Positions 25,808-34,541 of a DNA stretch of 64,000 nucleotides are shown in pieces. Numbering within the stretch: position 1 is the stretch's first letter; each line of letters begins with the position of its first letter. The notes beneath the pieces are model-generated. The model was given only the letters and a program-made list of their open reading frames with translations, was not told the origin of the DNA and searched no databases. The position numbers and the translations under genes are program-made. The stretch is taken from positions 124,001 through 188,000 of the forward strand of contig NZ_JAQQXR010000002.1 of assembly GCF_028595325.1 (NCBI RefSeq). Reading direction: 5' to 3'. Origin of the DNA: Janthinobacterium fluminis. Its GTDB lineage: Bacteria; Pseudomonadota; Gammaproteobacteria; Burkholderiales; Burkholderiaceae_D.

Positions 25808-27298
25808 ATGAAGCCAATCTGGATAGTTGACGACGACGAGTCGATCCGCTGGGTGCTGGAAAAAGCGCTGGCGCGGGAAAACCTGGCCACCAAGAGTTTT
25901 GCCAACGCCCGCGACGCCATCGCCGCGCTCGAATTCGACACCCCGCAAGTGCTGGTGTCGGACATCCGCATGCCCGGCGCGTCCGGGCTGGAGCTGTTGC
26001 AGACGGTGAAGGGCCGCTTCCCCGGCTTGCCGGTGATCATCATCACGGCCTTTTCCGACCTCGACTCGGCCGTCGCCGCCTTCCAGGGCGGCGCCTTCGA
26101 ATACCTGGCCAAGCCCTTCGACATCGACAAGGCCGTCGCGCTGATCCGCCGCGCCCTCGACGAGAGCCTGCGCGAAGCCAGCGTCGAGTCCGGCCCCAGC
26201 GAAACCCCGGAAATCCTCGGCCAGGCGGCGGCGATGCAGGAAGTGTTCCGCGCCATCGGCCGCCTGTCGCAGTCGAACGTGACGGTGCTGATCACAGGCG
26301 AGTCCGGCACCGGCAAGGAATTGGTGGCGCGGGCCCTGCACAAGCACAGTCCGCGCGCCCAGCAGCCCTTCATCGCGCTGAACACGGCGGCCATTCCCAA
26401 GGACTTGCTGGAGTCGGAGCTGTTCGGCCACGAGCGCGGCGCCTTCACGGGCGCGCAGACGAGCCGGCGCGGCCGCTTCGAGCAGGCCGAGAACGGCACG
26501 CTGTTCCTCGACGAGATAGGCGACATGCCCTTCGACCTGCAGACGCGGCTGCTGCGCGTGCTGTCGGACGGCCATTTCTACCGCGTCGGCGGCCACCAGC
26601 CGCTGAAGGCGAATGTGCGCGTCATCACGGCGACCCACCAAAACCTCGAGCAGCGCGTGCGCGACGGCCTGTTCCGCGAGGATTTGTACCACCGCCTCAA
26701 CGTGATCCGCCTGCGCCTGCCCAGCTTGCGCGAGCGGCGCGAGGACATCCCCATTCTGGTGCGCCATTTCCTGGTGCAGAGCGCGCGCCAGCTGGGCGTC
26801 GAGGCCAAGCGCATGAGCGAGGCGACGCTGCAGTTCCTGACGGGGCTGGACTTGCCGGGCAATGTGCGCCAGTTGGAGAACCTGTGCAACTGGATCACCG
26901 TGATGGCGCCGGGCCAGACCGTCGAGATCAAGGATTTGCCGCCCGAGCTGAGCCAGGGGCAGGACGGCGCCGCGCCGCCCGCCGTGGCGGCGGCGCATGA
27001 GGGCGGGGCGGCGGCGCCGCACGCGTCCGGCGGCGTCGTGTTCGACGCCGTGTCCGGCAATGGCGCGCCGCCGGGCTGGCTCGGCCTGCTTGAATTGCAG
27101 GCCGCGGCGATGCTGGCCGGCGGGCAGCAGGAGGTGATGGCGGTGCTGGGGCGGCAGTTCGAATCGGCGCTGATCAAGACGGCGCTGCGCCACACCCACG
27201 GACGCAAGAACGACGCCGCCGTGCGCCTGGGCATAGGCCGCAACACCATCACGCGCAAGATCGCCGAGCTGGGCATCGCCGGCGCCAAGGACGATTAG
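25808..27298 (+). CDS. glnG: Nitrogen regulation response regulator NtrC
   Basis: A sigma-54-dependent activator of 496 residues. The receiver has IVDDDESIRWVLE and the phospho-acceptor Asp52 (VSDIRMPGASG). The AAA+ domain has Walker A GESGTGKE (164-171), the sigma-54 contact loop GAFTGA (211-216) and Walker B TLFLDEIGDM (231-240). The C-terminal Fis-type helix-turn-helix reads AAVRLGIGRNTITRKIAELGI. The final domain is preceded by an Ala/Pro-rich linker longer than usual. It should bind the dyads upstream of glnA at 22322-22367. Confidence 0.95.
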   Translation: MKPIWIVDDDESIRWVLEKALARENLATKSFANARDAIAALEFDTPQVLVSDIRMPGASGLELLQTVKGRFPGLPVIIITAFSDLDSAVAAFQGGAFEYLAKPFDIDKAVALIRRALDESLREASVESGPSETPEILGQAAAMQEVFRAIGRLSQSNVTVLITGESGTGKELVARALHKHSPRAQQPFIALNTAAIPKDLLESELFGHERGAFTGAQTSRRGRFEQAENGTLFLDEIGDMPFDLQTRLLRVLSDGHFYRVGGHQPLKANVRVITATHQNLEQRVRDGLFREDLYHRLNVIRLRLPSLRERREDIPILVRHFLVQSARQLGVEAKRMSEATLQFLTGLDLPGNVRQLENLCNWITVMAPGQTVEIKDLPPELSQGQDGAAPPAVAAAHEGGAAAPHASGGVVFDAVSGNGAPPGWLGLLELQAAAMLAGGQQEVMAVLGRQFESALIKTALRHTHGRKNDAAVRLGIGRNTITRKIAELGIAGAKDD

Positions 27299-27387
27299 CG
27301 GCGCTGACGATCTGGATCATGGAAAGTGGCGCGCCTCCGTGGCGGCGCGTTTGACAGCGCCGTAGAATGCCGTAACGGAGGTGTGCG

Positions 27388-27870
27388 ATGAACGCAGTGC
27401 CATTCGATACGGCCCAGGTCGTCGAACGCCTGGAGAAAGTGGGTGTGCCCAGCGAGCAGGCGAAGGTGCAGGCGAGCATACTTGCCGAGCTGTTCAGCGC
27501 AGAGGATGCCCGCATCGCCGAGTGCTTCGCCAGCAAGCCGGATGTGTCGCAGGAATTCACTGCCGTCAAAGCGGATATCGTCATGCTCGGCGCGAAAATT
27601 GATGCGCTGGCTGACAAGCTGAATGCGAAGATAGATGCGCTGGATGCCAAACTGAGTGCGCGTATAGATGCGTTCGATTTCAAACTGGATGCGAAGGTTG
27701 CGGGATTGGATGCGAAGATTGCTGCATTGGATGCGAAGATTGCGGCATTGGATGCGAAAAACGGCAAGGGATTCGCCGACGTAAAAAGCGAGATGATGCG
27801 CTGGGTGGTGTCGGTCGGCATCCTGCAAATGGCGCTCATCGCCGGCCTGGTCCTCAAATTTGCCCATTGA
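27388..27870 (+). CDS. CCDC90/DUF1640-like coiled-coil membrane protein with heptad repeats
   Basis: This 160-residue protein shares the architecture of the gene at 5740: a head of about 60 residues (FDTAQVVERLEKVGVPSEQAK), a long coiled coil and a C-terminal membrane segment (WVVSVGILQMALIAGLVLKF). The coil is made of KLDAKxxA heptads, with three consecutive LDAKxxx units from residue 100. Function in bacteria is unknown. CGGAGG stands eight bases before ATG 27388. It follows ntrC by 89 bp but is probably a separate unit. Confidence 0.7.
   Translation: MNAVPFDTAQVVERLEKVGVPSEQAKVQASILAELFSAEDARIAECFASKPDVSQEFTAVKADIVMLGAKIDALADKLNAKIDALDAKLSARIDAFDFKLDAKVAGLDAKIAALDAKIAALDAKNGKGFADVKSEMMRWVVSVGILQMALIAGLVLKFAH
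27685..27762 (+). repeat. 21-bp tandem repeats inside the coiled-coil gene
   Basis: Units starting at 27685, 27706, 27727 and 27748 share the core TTGGATGCGAAGATTG and encode the LDAKIAA heptads. The two middle units differ at a single base or so, a sign of recent expansion or strong codon conservation. Such arrays can gain or lose heptads by slippage. Confidence 0.8.
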
Positions 27871-28053
27871 CGCGGCGCGGCCGCGTCAGTCCCCCACAAT
27901 AGCGCGGCGCCGATCCCGGTGCCGTCCCGCCCGCCGCCGGCCTGGTGCCCCTGGTTTTTCATCCCTTTCTGCCTCGCGCACTGCGCAAATCCGCTGCGAT
28001 CAGGTAAGCTCACGGCTTGCCGGGGCGACGCCCCGATTTCACTTGGATTGTGT

Positions 28054-29019
28054 ATGCTGATTAACTGCGTGGCCTATCAGGAAGGCACAAAACTGGCCGA
28101 CATCCCCGTCGAGAAAATCAGCGACTACGTCGAACGCCCCGATTGCTTCGTCTGGGTGGCGCTGCGCGACGCGCTGCCGGAGGAGCTGTCGACCATGCAG
28201 GAAGAGTTCTGCCTGCACGAGCTGGCCGTCGAGGACGCCCGCCGCGGCCACCAGCGCCCGAAGATCGAGGAATACGGCGATTCGCTGTTCGCCGTCGTGC
28301 AGACGGTGGAGCTGGTCGACAATGAGCTGATCCTCGGCGAGGTCGACATCTTCGTCGGCGCCAACTACGTGCTGTCGGTGCGCAGCCACAGCTCGCAGGG
28401 CTTTCTCGGCGTGCGCGCCCGCGCCGAGCACGAGCCGCACCTGCTGCGCAAGGGCTCCGCCTTCGTGCTGTATGCGCTGATGGACGCCGTCGTCGACCGC
28501 TATTTCCCCGTCGTCGACGCGCTCGAATCGGAGTTGGAGCTGATCGAGGACCGCATCTTCGACCGCGGCGCCGAGCGCGACAACATCGAGCGCCTGTACC
28601 AGCTCAAGCGCAAGATCATGGTGCTGCGCCACGTCGTCGCGCCGCTGATGGAGGCCGTCGGCAAGCTGCACGGCGGGCGCGTGCCGGCCCTGTGCGGCGA
28701 CACCCAGGAATACTTCCGCGACGTGCACGACCATTTGCACCGCATCAGCGGCACGCTCGACACGATACGCGACACGATCAGCACGGCGATCCAGGTCAAT
28801 CTGTCGATGGTGGCCATCGACGAGAGCGAGGTCAACAAGCGTCTGGCCGCCTGGGCCGCGATCTTCGCCATCTTCACGGCCTTCGCCGGCGTCTGGGGCA
28901 TGAACTTCAAGATGATGCCCGAGCTGGACTGGCAATACGGCTATCCGGCCGCCGTCCTCGTCATGGTCTGCGTGTCCGGCTACCTGTACTACCGTTTCAA
29001 GCGCTCCGGCTGGCTGTAG
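28054..29019 (+). CDS. corA: CorA family magnesium/cobalt transporter
   Basis: The product, 321 residues, is a homopentameric inner-membrane channel for Mg2+ (also Co2+ or Ni2+). A large cytoplasmic domain (LADIPVEKISDYVERPDCFVW onwards, with a long helix VDALESELELIEDRIFDRG) precedes two C-terminal membrane helices. The first ends with the selectivity motif GMN (WGMNFKMMP) and the second is YPAAVLVMVCVSGYLYYRF. ATG at 28054 is used; an upstream in-frame start would add 45 unlike residues. A hairpin CGGGGCGACGCCCCG (28021-28035) lies just before the start; an Mg-sensing role for it is not established. Confidence 0.92.
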   Translation: MLINCVAYQEGTKLADIPVEKISDYVERPDCFVWVALRDALPEELSTMQEEFCLHELAVEDARRGHQRPKIEEYGDSLFAVVQTVELVDNELILGEVDIFVGANYVLSVRSHSSQGFLGVRARAEHEPHLLRKGSAFVLYALMDAVVDRYFPVVDALESELELIEDRIFDRGAERDNIERLYQLKRKIMVLRHVVAPLMEAVGKLHGGRVPALCGDTQEYFRDVHDHLHRISGTLDTIRDTISTAIQVNLSMVAIDESEVNKRLAAWAAIFAIFTAFAGVWGMNFKMMPELDWQYGYPAAVLVMVCVSGYLYYRFKRSGWL

Positions 29020-29135
29020 AAAATGTCGCGCCGTTGTGACAGTTCCGACAATGGTTGGATGTACAATCGTCACGCAGGCACAGTATTGCGCCATCCCGTC
29101 CATCGGCCCGCCCGGGCCGCGCGCGAAGGATCATG

Positions 29136-29639
29136 ATGACAGACGAGATGTTGTTCGAGGACGAAGAGGCGGCGCCGGCGGCGCCCGCCGCACCGCCGTG
29201 GCAGGTGATGATCGTCGACGACGAGGAGTCGGTGCACCAGGTGACGCGCCTGGTGATGGCCGATTTTTTCTTCGACGGCCGCGCCATCCAGTTTACCGAC
29301 TGCTATTCGGCGGCCGAGGCCCGCGCCGCGCTGGCGCAGCGGGATGACATCGCGCTGATCCTGCTCGACGTCGTCATGGAGACGGAACATGCCGGCCTGG
29401 ACCTGGTGCGCCATATCCGCGAGGAACTGGGCAACGGCAGCGTGCGCATCGTGTTGCGCACCGGCCAGCCGGGCCAGGTGGCGCGCGAGAAAGTCCTGCG
29501 CGATTACGACATCAACGACTACCGCGACAAGACCGAGTTGACGCACGCCAGGATGGTTTCGGTGTTCGACGCGGCGCTGCGCGGCTACTGTGAATTGATG
29601 CGGCTTGGGCGCGCCGGCGCCGTCACCTTTCCCCGATGA
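29136..29639 (+). CDS. Receiver-domain response regulator (single domain)
   Basis: This 167-residue protein has one CheY-like receiver: acidic pair Asp29/Asp30 (MIVDDEES), phospho-acceptor Asp78 (LILLDVVMETEHAG) and Lys132 (RDKTEL). The RTGQPGQVAREKVLRDYDIND stretch is the version seen in receivers attached to DUF3369 proteins, but no DUF3369 or output domain follows. ATG at 29136 gives the best spacing to AAGGA (29126-29130). It precedes the histidine kinase at 29668 by 28 bp, so they form a pair. Output must pass to another protein. Confidence 0.85.
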   Translation: MTDEMLFEDEEAAPAAPAAPPWQVMIVDDEESVHQVTRLVMADFFFDGRAIQFTDCYSAAEARAALAQRDDIALILLDVVMETEHAGLDLVRHIREELGNGSVRIVLRTGQPGQVAREKVLRDYDINDYRDKTELTHARMVSVFDAALRGYCELMRLGRAGAVTFPR

Positions 29640-29667
29640 ACCGAGGCGCGCTGCGCAGGAGCCGATG

Positions 29668-31065
29668 ATGGATGTGAGAAATCAGCCGCAACCACAGGAC
29701 CAGGGCCGGGACGGCGGCGCCGGGCGCGACGCGCTGTTCGACGCCGGCGACCGGCGCACGCTGGCGGAGGCGGCGCTGCGCTCGATCACGGCCTCGACCG
29801 CGCGCGTCCGCGGCGACGACTTCCTGCGCATTCTCGTGCGCGACCTGGCCGCCGCCCTCGACGTCCGCTACGTCATCGCCGGACGCGTCATCGCGCTGCC
29901 CGACGGCACCGAGGGCATCCGCACGCTGGCCGTCTGGGGCGGCGCCGACTACCTGCCGAACATGGAATACGGCCTGCTGCACACGCCCTGCCAGGACGTC
30001 ACGGACCAGACCATGTGCTTCCACGGCTGCGCCATCCAGGCCGACTATCCGCTCGACACCCTGCTCGTCGACATGGGCGCGGAAAGCTATATCGGCATGC
30101 CGATGATCGACACCGAGGGCAAGACGCTGGGCATCCTGTCGGCCATCGACACCAAGGCGATCGACGAGAACAAGCGCCTGCTGGCGCTGTCGCTGCTGTC
30201 GATTTTCGCCGCCCGCGGCGCGGCCGAGCTGCAGCACCAGGACCGCGAGACCTTGCTGGAACTGCGCGTGGCGCAGCGCACCGAGGCGCTGCGCGCGGCC
30301 CAGGCCAGCCTCGTCGAACAGGAAAAGATGGCGGCGCTGGGCGCGCTGGTGGCCGGCGTCGCGCACGAGGTCAACACGCCGATCGGCGTGGCCGTCACGG
30401 CCGCGTCGGGCTTGAGCGGCTACGCCGACAGGCTGCTGGCGGCGCTGGACGGGCAGAAGGTCAGCCGCGCCGAATTGGTCGAACTGGCCGGCCGGGTCAA
30501 GGCGGCGGCCGGGCTGGTCGAGCAAAATCTGGCGCGCGCGGCCGAACTGATCGGCAACTTCAAGCAACTGGCCGTCGACCAGGGCACCGAGCATATCACC
30601 GAGCTGGCGCTGCTCGACTACGTGCAGGGCGTCGTCTCTGCCCACAGCCCGGAGCTGCGCAAGGCGGCCATCCAGGTCGAGCTGCGCATAGGCGCCGACA
30701 GCCGGGTGCGCCTGGCGGCCGGCAAGGTGTCGCAGATTCTGTCGAATTTGCTGATGAACGCCGCCAAGCACGCCTATCCGGACGGCGGGCCGGGGCGCGT
30801 GACGATCAGCGCCAGCGTCGTCGCCGGCACCGACGGGCCGTGGTTGCTGCTCGACTTCGCCGACGACGGTATCGGCCTGGCGCCGGGCATCCGCGAGCAC
30901 GTGTTCGAACCGTTTTTCACGACCAAGCGGGGGCAGGGCGGCTCCGGCCTGGGCATGCACATCGTCTACACCATCGTCCACCAGCTGGGCGGCCAGGTCG
31001 CCGCCGACAGCACGGTGGCGCGCGGCTGCTGCATCCACGTGCGCCTGCCGCTGCCGCCGGCCTGA
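29668..31065 (+). CDS. GAF-domain sensor histidine kinase
   Basis: A soluble kinase of 465 residues. A GAF domain spans about 40-185 and holds three clustered cysteines (TPCQDVTDQTMCFHGC: Cys108, Cys117, Cys121). A short coiled coil (LLELRVAQRTEALRAAQASL) joins it to the H-box GVAHEVNTPIGV with His233. The ATP domain has the N-box (LLMNAAKHAYPDG), FADDGIGL and GGSGLGMHIVYTIV. No membrane segment is present. It probably phosphorylates the receiver at 29136. The signal is unknown; the cysteines could bind metal or sense redox. ATG 29668 is chosen from AGGAG at 29657-29661. Confidence 0.88.
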   Translation: MDVRNQPQPQDQGRDGGAGRDALFDAGDRRTLAEAALRSITASTARVRGDDFLRILVRDLAAALDVRYVIAGRVIALPDGTEGIRTLAVWGGADYLPNMEYGLLHTPCQDVTDQTMCFHGCAIQADYPLDTLLVDMGAESYIGMPMIDTEGKTLGILSAIDTKAIDENKRLLALSLLSIFAARGAAELQHQDRETLLELRVAQRTEALRAAQASLVEQEKMAALGALVAGVAHEVNTPIGVAVTAASGLSGYADRLLAALDGQKVSRAELVELAGRVKAAAGLVEQNLARAAELIGNFKQLAVDQGTEHITELALLDYVQGVVSAHSPELRKAAIQVELRIGADSRVRLAAGKVSQILSNLLMNAAKHAYPDGGPGRVTISASVVAGTDGPWLLLDFADDGIGLAPGIREHVFEPFFTTKRGQGGSGLGMHIVYTIVHQLGGQVAADSTVARGCCIHVRLPLPPA

Positions 31066-31607
31066 AGCGGCTTTCCGGCTTACCAGCGGTGTCATCCCTG
31101 CTTTAATTTATTGTTATTGTTGTGAATCGGTCACATTATTCGTACGGATATCTGCATCGCGACAAAATATTCAACGTTAATTTGCGTAATCGCAAAATAA
31201 TCAATCCGTTCGGGCGTTTTTGATTTGCCCCGCCCCATCGCCGCTTCCCCGCGCCGCGACATCTGACTTCATAATAGTTGAGTGTAAAAGAAATGTTGTA
31301 TCGTTTTGCCGTCAAACGGGCATGGCGCATCGGCACCGCTGCCAAGCCGGACAAACGATTCGGCGCGCCGCGTGCCGCACCAGTTGCCTTTTCGCGCCGC
31401 CTTGAGCGGCGGCGCCGATGTCGGGCAGTGGCGGGCAAACAGGCAGGCAGTTCAATTGCACAACGCAAATGACTGAATATGGCCCGCCATTGGCCTTCTC
31501 GGCCCCCCGGCGCACGCTTGTGCGCCGCCGCCGTGCGGGCGGATGGTCGCAGCTTCGATCATTTTACATTTTAATGACTATTTTTGTAATTATTTGGAGT
31601 GTGAGAC
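31066..31607 (+). promoter_or_regulatory. AT-rich control region before a TonB receptor
   Basis: No credible gene lies in these 542 bp. The first 140 bp are AT-rich and contain the dyad TTTGCG-TAAT-CGCAAA (31181-31196), an operator-like sequence. The middle is GC-rich with no clear pattern. The final 50 bp are AT-rich again and end with GGAG (31596-31599), the ribosome site of the receptor gene. Confidence 0.35.
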
Positions 31608-34436
31608 ATGCAGAAAAGTATCATTGCGAAAGCCATTGCATTAATCGGTTGTGTGGGTTTTGCCCACACGGCGATGGCTGCAGAGGAAGTAATCGAACGG
31701 GTTGTCATTACCGGTTCCAACATCAAGCGCGCGGCCAGCGAAGGTACGTCGCCGATGCAAATGATTACCAAAAAAGAAATCCAGCAGACCGGCGCCGTGA
31801 CCGTCGCCGATCTGATGAGCAAACTGCCGGCCCTCGGTTCGAGCAACCAGGTTGACGCCCGCGACGGCGGCTTCTCGAAGGGCTTGGCCACGGCTTCGCT
31901 GCGCGGCCTCGGTTCGGCGTCGACGCTGATATTGTTGAACGGCCGCCGCATCGCCCCGAGCGCTTACGCCGATCCGAACTCCGGCCAGTCGACCCAGTAC
32001 GATTTGAACTCGATCCCCCTGTCGGCCATCGAACGCGTCGAGATCCTCAAGGATGGCGCTTCGGCCGTCTACGGCTCCGACGCGATCGCCGGCGTGATCA
32101 ACTTCATCACCCGCAGCGACTTCACCGGCGGCGAACTGTCGGCCAACACCAGCGCCGACGGACGCGGCAACTTCGGCCGCTCGACTGTCAACGGCGCCTA
32201 CGGTTTCGGCGACCTCGACAAGGATGGCTACAACGTCTTCGCCTCGGTCGACCTGACACAACGCAGCCGCGCCTCGATCGAGGACGCGCGCGGTGTGCGC
32301 ACGGATGAATACCGCGCCATCAATGGCCGTCTGAGCAATTACTTCAGCGGCATCAGCCAGTACCCCGTGTTCTTTAAGGAAGCGACGCCGGGCGATGGCA
32401 GTTTCGTCAAGTATGCCGGTGCCGACCTCGGTTGCGATCCTTCGCAAATCCGCACGGGCTCGACGGCGTTGGTGCCGATGAGAACGAACGATCCTTTGTT
32501 CGGCAATAAGTTCTGTAATTTCGATAACGCGAGTTTTGAGGATGCCCAGGGCAAGAGCGATTCCGCCAGCGGCCTGGTGCGCGCCGAGTTCAAGCTCTCC
32601 TCGACCGTGACGGCATTTACGGAGGCGACCTATAACCGCTCCAAACTGGAATACCGTGGCGTGCCGCGTACCATCAGCGGCCGTAGCTTGACCACGGTCT
32701 TCCCTGCGAATGGCCCCGGTTTGCCGTTCCAGCCTATCTTGCCGGTAGGCCACCCGGACAACCCGACCAACGGCAGCGCCAGCCCGCAAGCCGTGGGCGT
32801 CACCTACCGCTTCACCGATAGCGTCGGCGGCAGCGAAAACACGAACACGGCAACGCGTCTGTTGGCCGGCATCAAAGGCAGCCATTTCAACTGGGACTGG
32901 GATACCGGCCTGTTGTACAACAAGTCGGAGCGTTCGCAGATCAGCAAGGGTTTCCTGCACCTGCCGACCATCGAAAAATTGTATAAAAACAATGTATCGT
33001 TGGCCGCGATCAGCAAGGATCCCAACCTGATCCGTAACATCACGCTCGACGGCGATTCCACCATCACCCAGTGGGATTTGAAGGGCGCGACCGAGGTGGG
33101 CACCCTGCCGGGCGGCAAGATCGGCCTGGCAGTGGGCGTGGAAGCGAAGCATGAAACCATGACCCTGAACGCGGACCCCTTGAGTATGAGCGGCCAGATC
33201 ATCGGCATCGCCAACACCACCGCCAGCGCTTCCCGCAACGTCGGCTCGACCTTCGTCGAATTGCGCACGCCTTTCCTGAAAAACTTCGAGATGGAATTTG
33301 CCGGCCGTTTCGACAAATACCAGGGTTTCAAGGGCAAACTCACGCCGAAGGTGGGCGCCAAGTGGACGGTGCTGTCTAATCTGGCCGTGCGCGGCACCTA
33401 TTCGACGGGCTTCCGCGCGCCGTCGCTGACCCAGATGGTCAACGGCAGTACCCAGTACTTCGTCAACAACTATGTCGACAAGCTGCGCTGCGACAAACCC
33501 GGTGGCGATTCCCTCGATTGCAACCGCAGCTTCTCCGGCATCGCCGCGGCCAACAAGGACTTGAAACCGGAAACGGCCAAGAGCTTGACGCTGGGTGTCG
33601 TGTTCTCGCCGATCAACACGATCGATATCTTGGTCGACTACTACCGCATCAAGAAAGAGAAGGAAGTCGATCTGATGTCCGCTTCGACGGCCATTGAGAA
33701 TCCGAACTTCTCCAAATACGTCAAGCGTAACCCGAACCAGGGTACCTGGTTGCGTGACGCGCAAGGCGTCCTGATCCCGAACTCGGGTCCGCTGGTCAGC
33801 GTCGAAACGCCCTACATCAACGCCGGCAGCACGGACACGAGCGGCATCGATTTGGAACTGGCGATGCGCAATTCGCTGGGCGCGTACGGCAAGCTGAGCA
33901 GCCGTCTGAACGCCAGCTACATGCTGTCGTACAAGAAGGCGCAAAACGAGGGCGATCCGATGTATGAGCTGGTCGGCACCAATGGCGCCATCAGCAACGA
34001 TACGACCAGCGTCGGCGACCTGCCGCGCCTGAAAGGCAGCCTGTCGACGACTTGGTCGTTTGGCGCGCACAGCCTGACCGGCACCGTGAACTACATCGCC
34101 GGCGTGTCGTTGATGGCGCGCTACGCCACCGACGAGGCAACCGGCCAAGTGATTCCTTACAAGGAAGCATACTGCGAGTTCGGCCGTCCGAGAAACGTAC
34201 CGCTGTACTCGAAATACCATAGCGATTGCGCGGTCAGCAGCTGGACCACGGTGGACATGGCGTACAGCTACGCGTACTCGAAACAGTTGACGCTGGGCTT
34301 TAACATCCAGAATCTGCTGGACGCGAAGGCGCCGTACGACCCGAACAGCACCACGACGCAGGTTGGCGGCTTCAACGCCAGCATGCACAGTGGCAAGGGC
34401 CGTTACTTCACCGCCAAGGCCAACTACCGCTTCTAA
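31608..34436 (+). CDS. TonB-dependent outer-membrane receptor
   Basis: This 942-residue outer-membrane transporter has a signal peptide (MQKSIIAKAIALIGCVGFAHTAMA), a TonB-box-like start (VIERVVITGSNIKRA), a plug domain (SPMQMITKKEIQQTGAVTVADLMSKL, LLNGRRIA, VEILKDGASAVYGSDAIAGVINFIT) and a 22-strand beta-barrel ending in Phe (ANYRF), as needed for barrel assembly. Energy comes from TonB-ExbBD, not in the window. Ligands of this subgroup are often peptides, glycans or plant compounds rather than siderophores; none can be assigned. ATG is preceded by GGAG. A bidirectional terminator follows. Confidence 0.88.
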   Translation: MQKSIIAKAIALIGCVGFAHTAMAAEEVIERVVITGSNIKRAASEGTSPMQMITKKEIQQTGAVTVADLMSKLPALGSSNQVDARDGGFSKGLATASLRGLGSASTLILLNGRRIAPSAYADPNSGQSTQYDLNSIPLSAIERVEILKDGASAVYGSDAIAGVINFITRSDFTGGELSANTSADGRGNFGRSTVNGAYGFGDLDKDGYNVFASVDLTQRSRASIEDARGVRTDEYRAINGRLSNYFSGISQYPVFFKEATPGDGSFVKYAGADLGCDPSQIRTGSTALVPMRTNDPLFGNKFCNFDNASFEDAQGKSDSASGLVRAEFKLSSTVTAFTEATYNRSKLEYRGVPRTISGRSLTTVFPANGPGLPFQPILPVGHPDNPTNGSASPQAVGVTYRFTDSVGGSENTNTATRLLAGIKGSHFNWDWDTGLLYNKSERSQISKGFLHLPTIEKLYKNNVSLAAISKDPNLIRNITLDGDSTITQWDLKGATEVGTLPGGKIGLAVGVEAKHETMTLNADPLSMSGQIIGIANTTASASRNVGSTFVELRTPFLKNFEMEFAGRFDKYQGFKGKLTPKVGAKWTVLSNLAVRGTYSTGFRAPSLTQMVNGSTQYFVNNYVDKLRCDKPGGDSLDCNRSFSGIAAANKDLKPETAKSLTLGVVFSPINTIDILVDYYRIKKEKEVDLMSASTAIENPNFSKYVKRNPNQGTWLRDAQGVLIPNSGPLVSVETPYINAGSTDTSGIDLELAMRNSLGAYGKLSSRLNASYMLSYKKAQNEGDPMYELVGTNGAISNDTTSVGDLPRLKGSLSTTWSFGAHSLTGTVNYIAGVSLMARYATDEATGQVIPYKEAYCEFGRPRNVPLYSKYHSDCAVSSWTTVDMAYSYAYSKQLTLGFNIQNLLDAKAPYDPNSTTTQVGGFNASMHSGKGRYFTAKANYRF

Positions 34437-34477
34437 AGGGGGCAACAGCGGCGCGCCGGTATGGGCGCCGCTGCCGC

Positions 34478-34524
34478 AAAAAAAAAAGCCGCCGCGACAT
34501 TTTTGTCGCGGCGGCTTTTTTTTT
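34478..34524. terminator. Bidirectional Rho-independent terminator
   Basis: GCCGCCGCGACA (34488-34499) pairs with TGTCGCGGCGGC (34504-34515), flanked by ten A's before and nine T's after. It therefore works on both strands, for the receptor at 31608 and the convergent FAD enzyme gene ending at 34542. Confidence 0.9.
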
Positions 34525-34541
34525 GCGCGTGGCGCGCGGTG

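Noticed and set aside
27351..27366. TTGACA followed by TAGAAT before the gene at 27388
   Set aside because: The elements are only six bases apart, so they cannot form one sigma-70 promoter.
28021..28035. Hairpin before corA considered as a magnesium riboswitch
   Set aside because: A simple GC-rich hairpin of 15 bases; the M-box and other Mg-sensing elements are much larger and not seen.
29034..29067. TTGTGA and TACAAT before the receiver gene
   Set aside because: The spacing is 22 bases, too long for a standard promoter.
31278..31472. A 64-codon frame upstream of the receptor at 31608
   Set aside because: No ribosome site at its start, basic low-complexity sequence, no recognisable fold. 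Left as noncoding.
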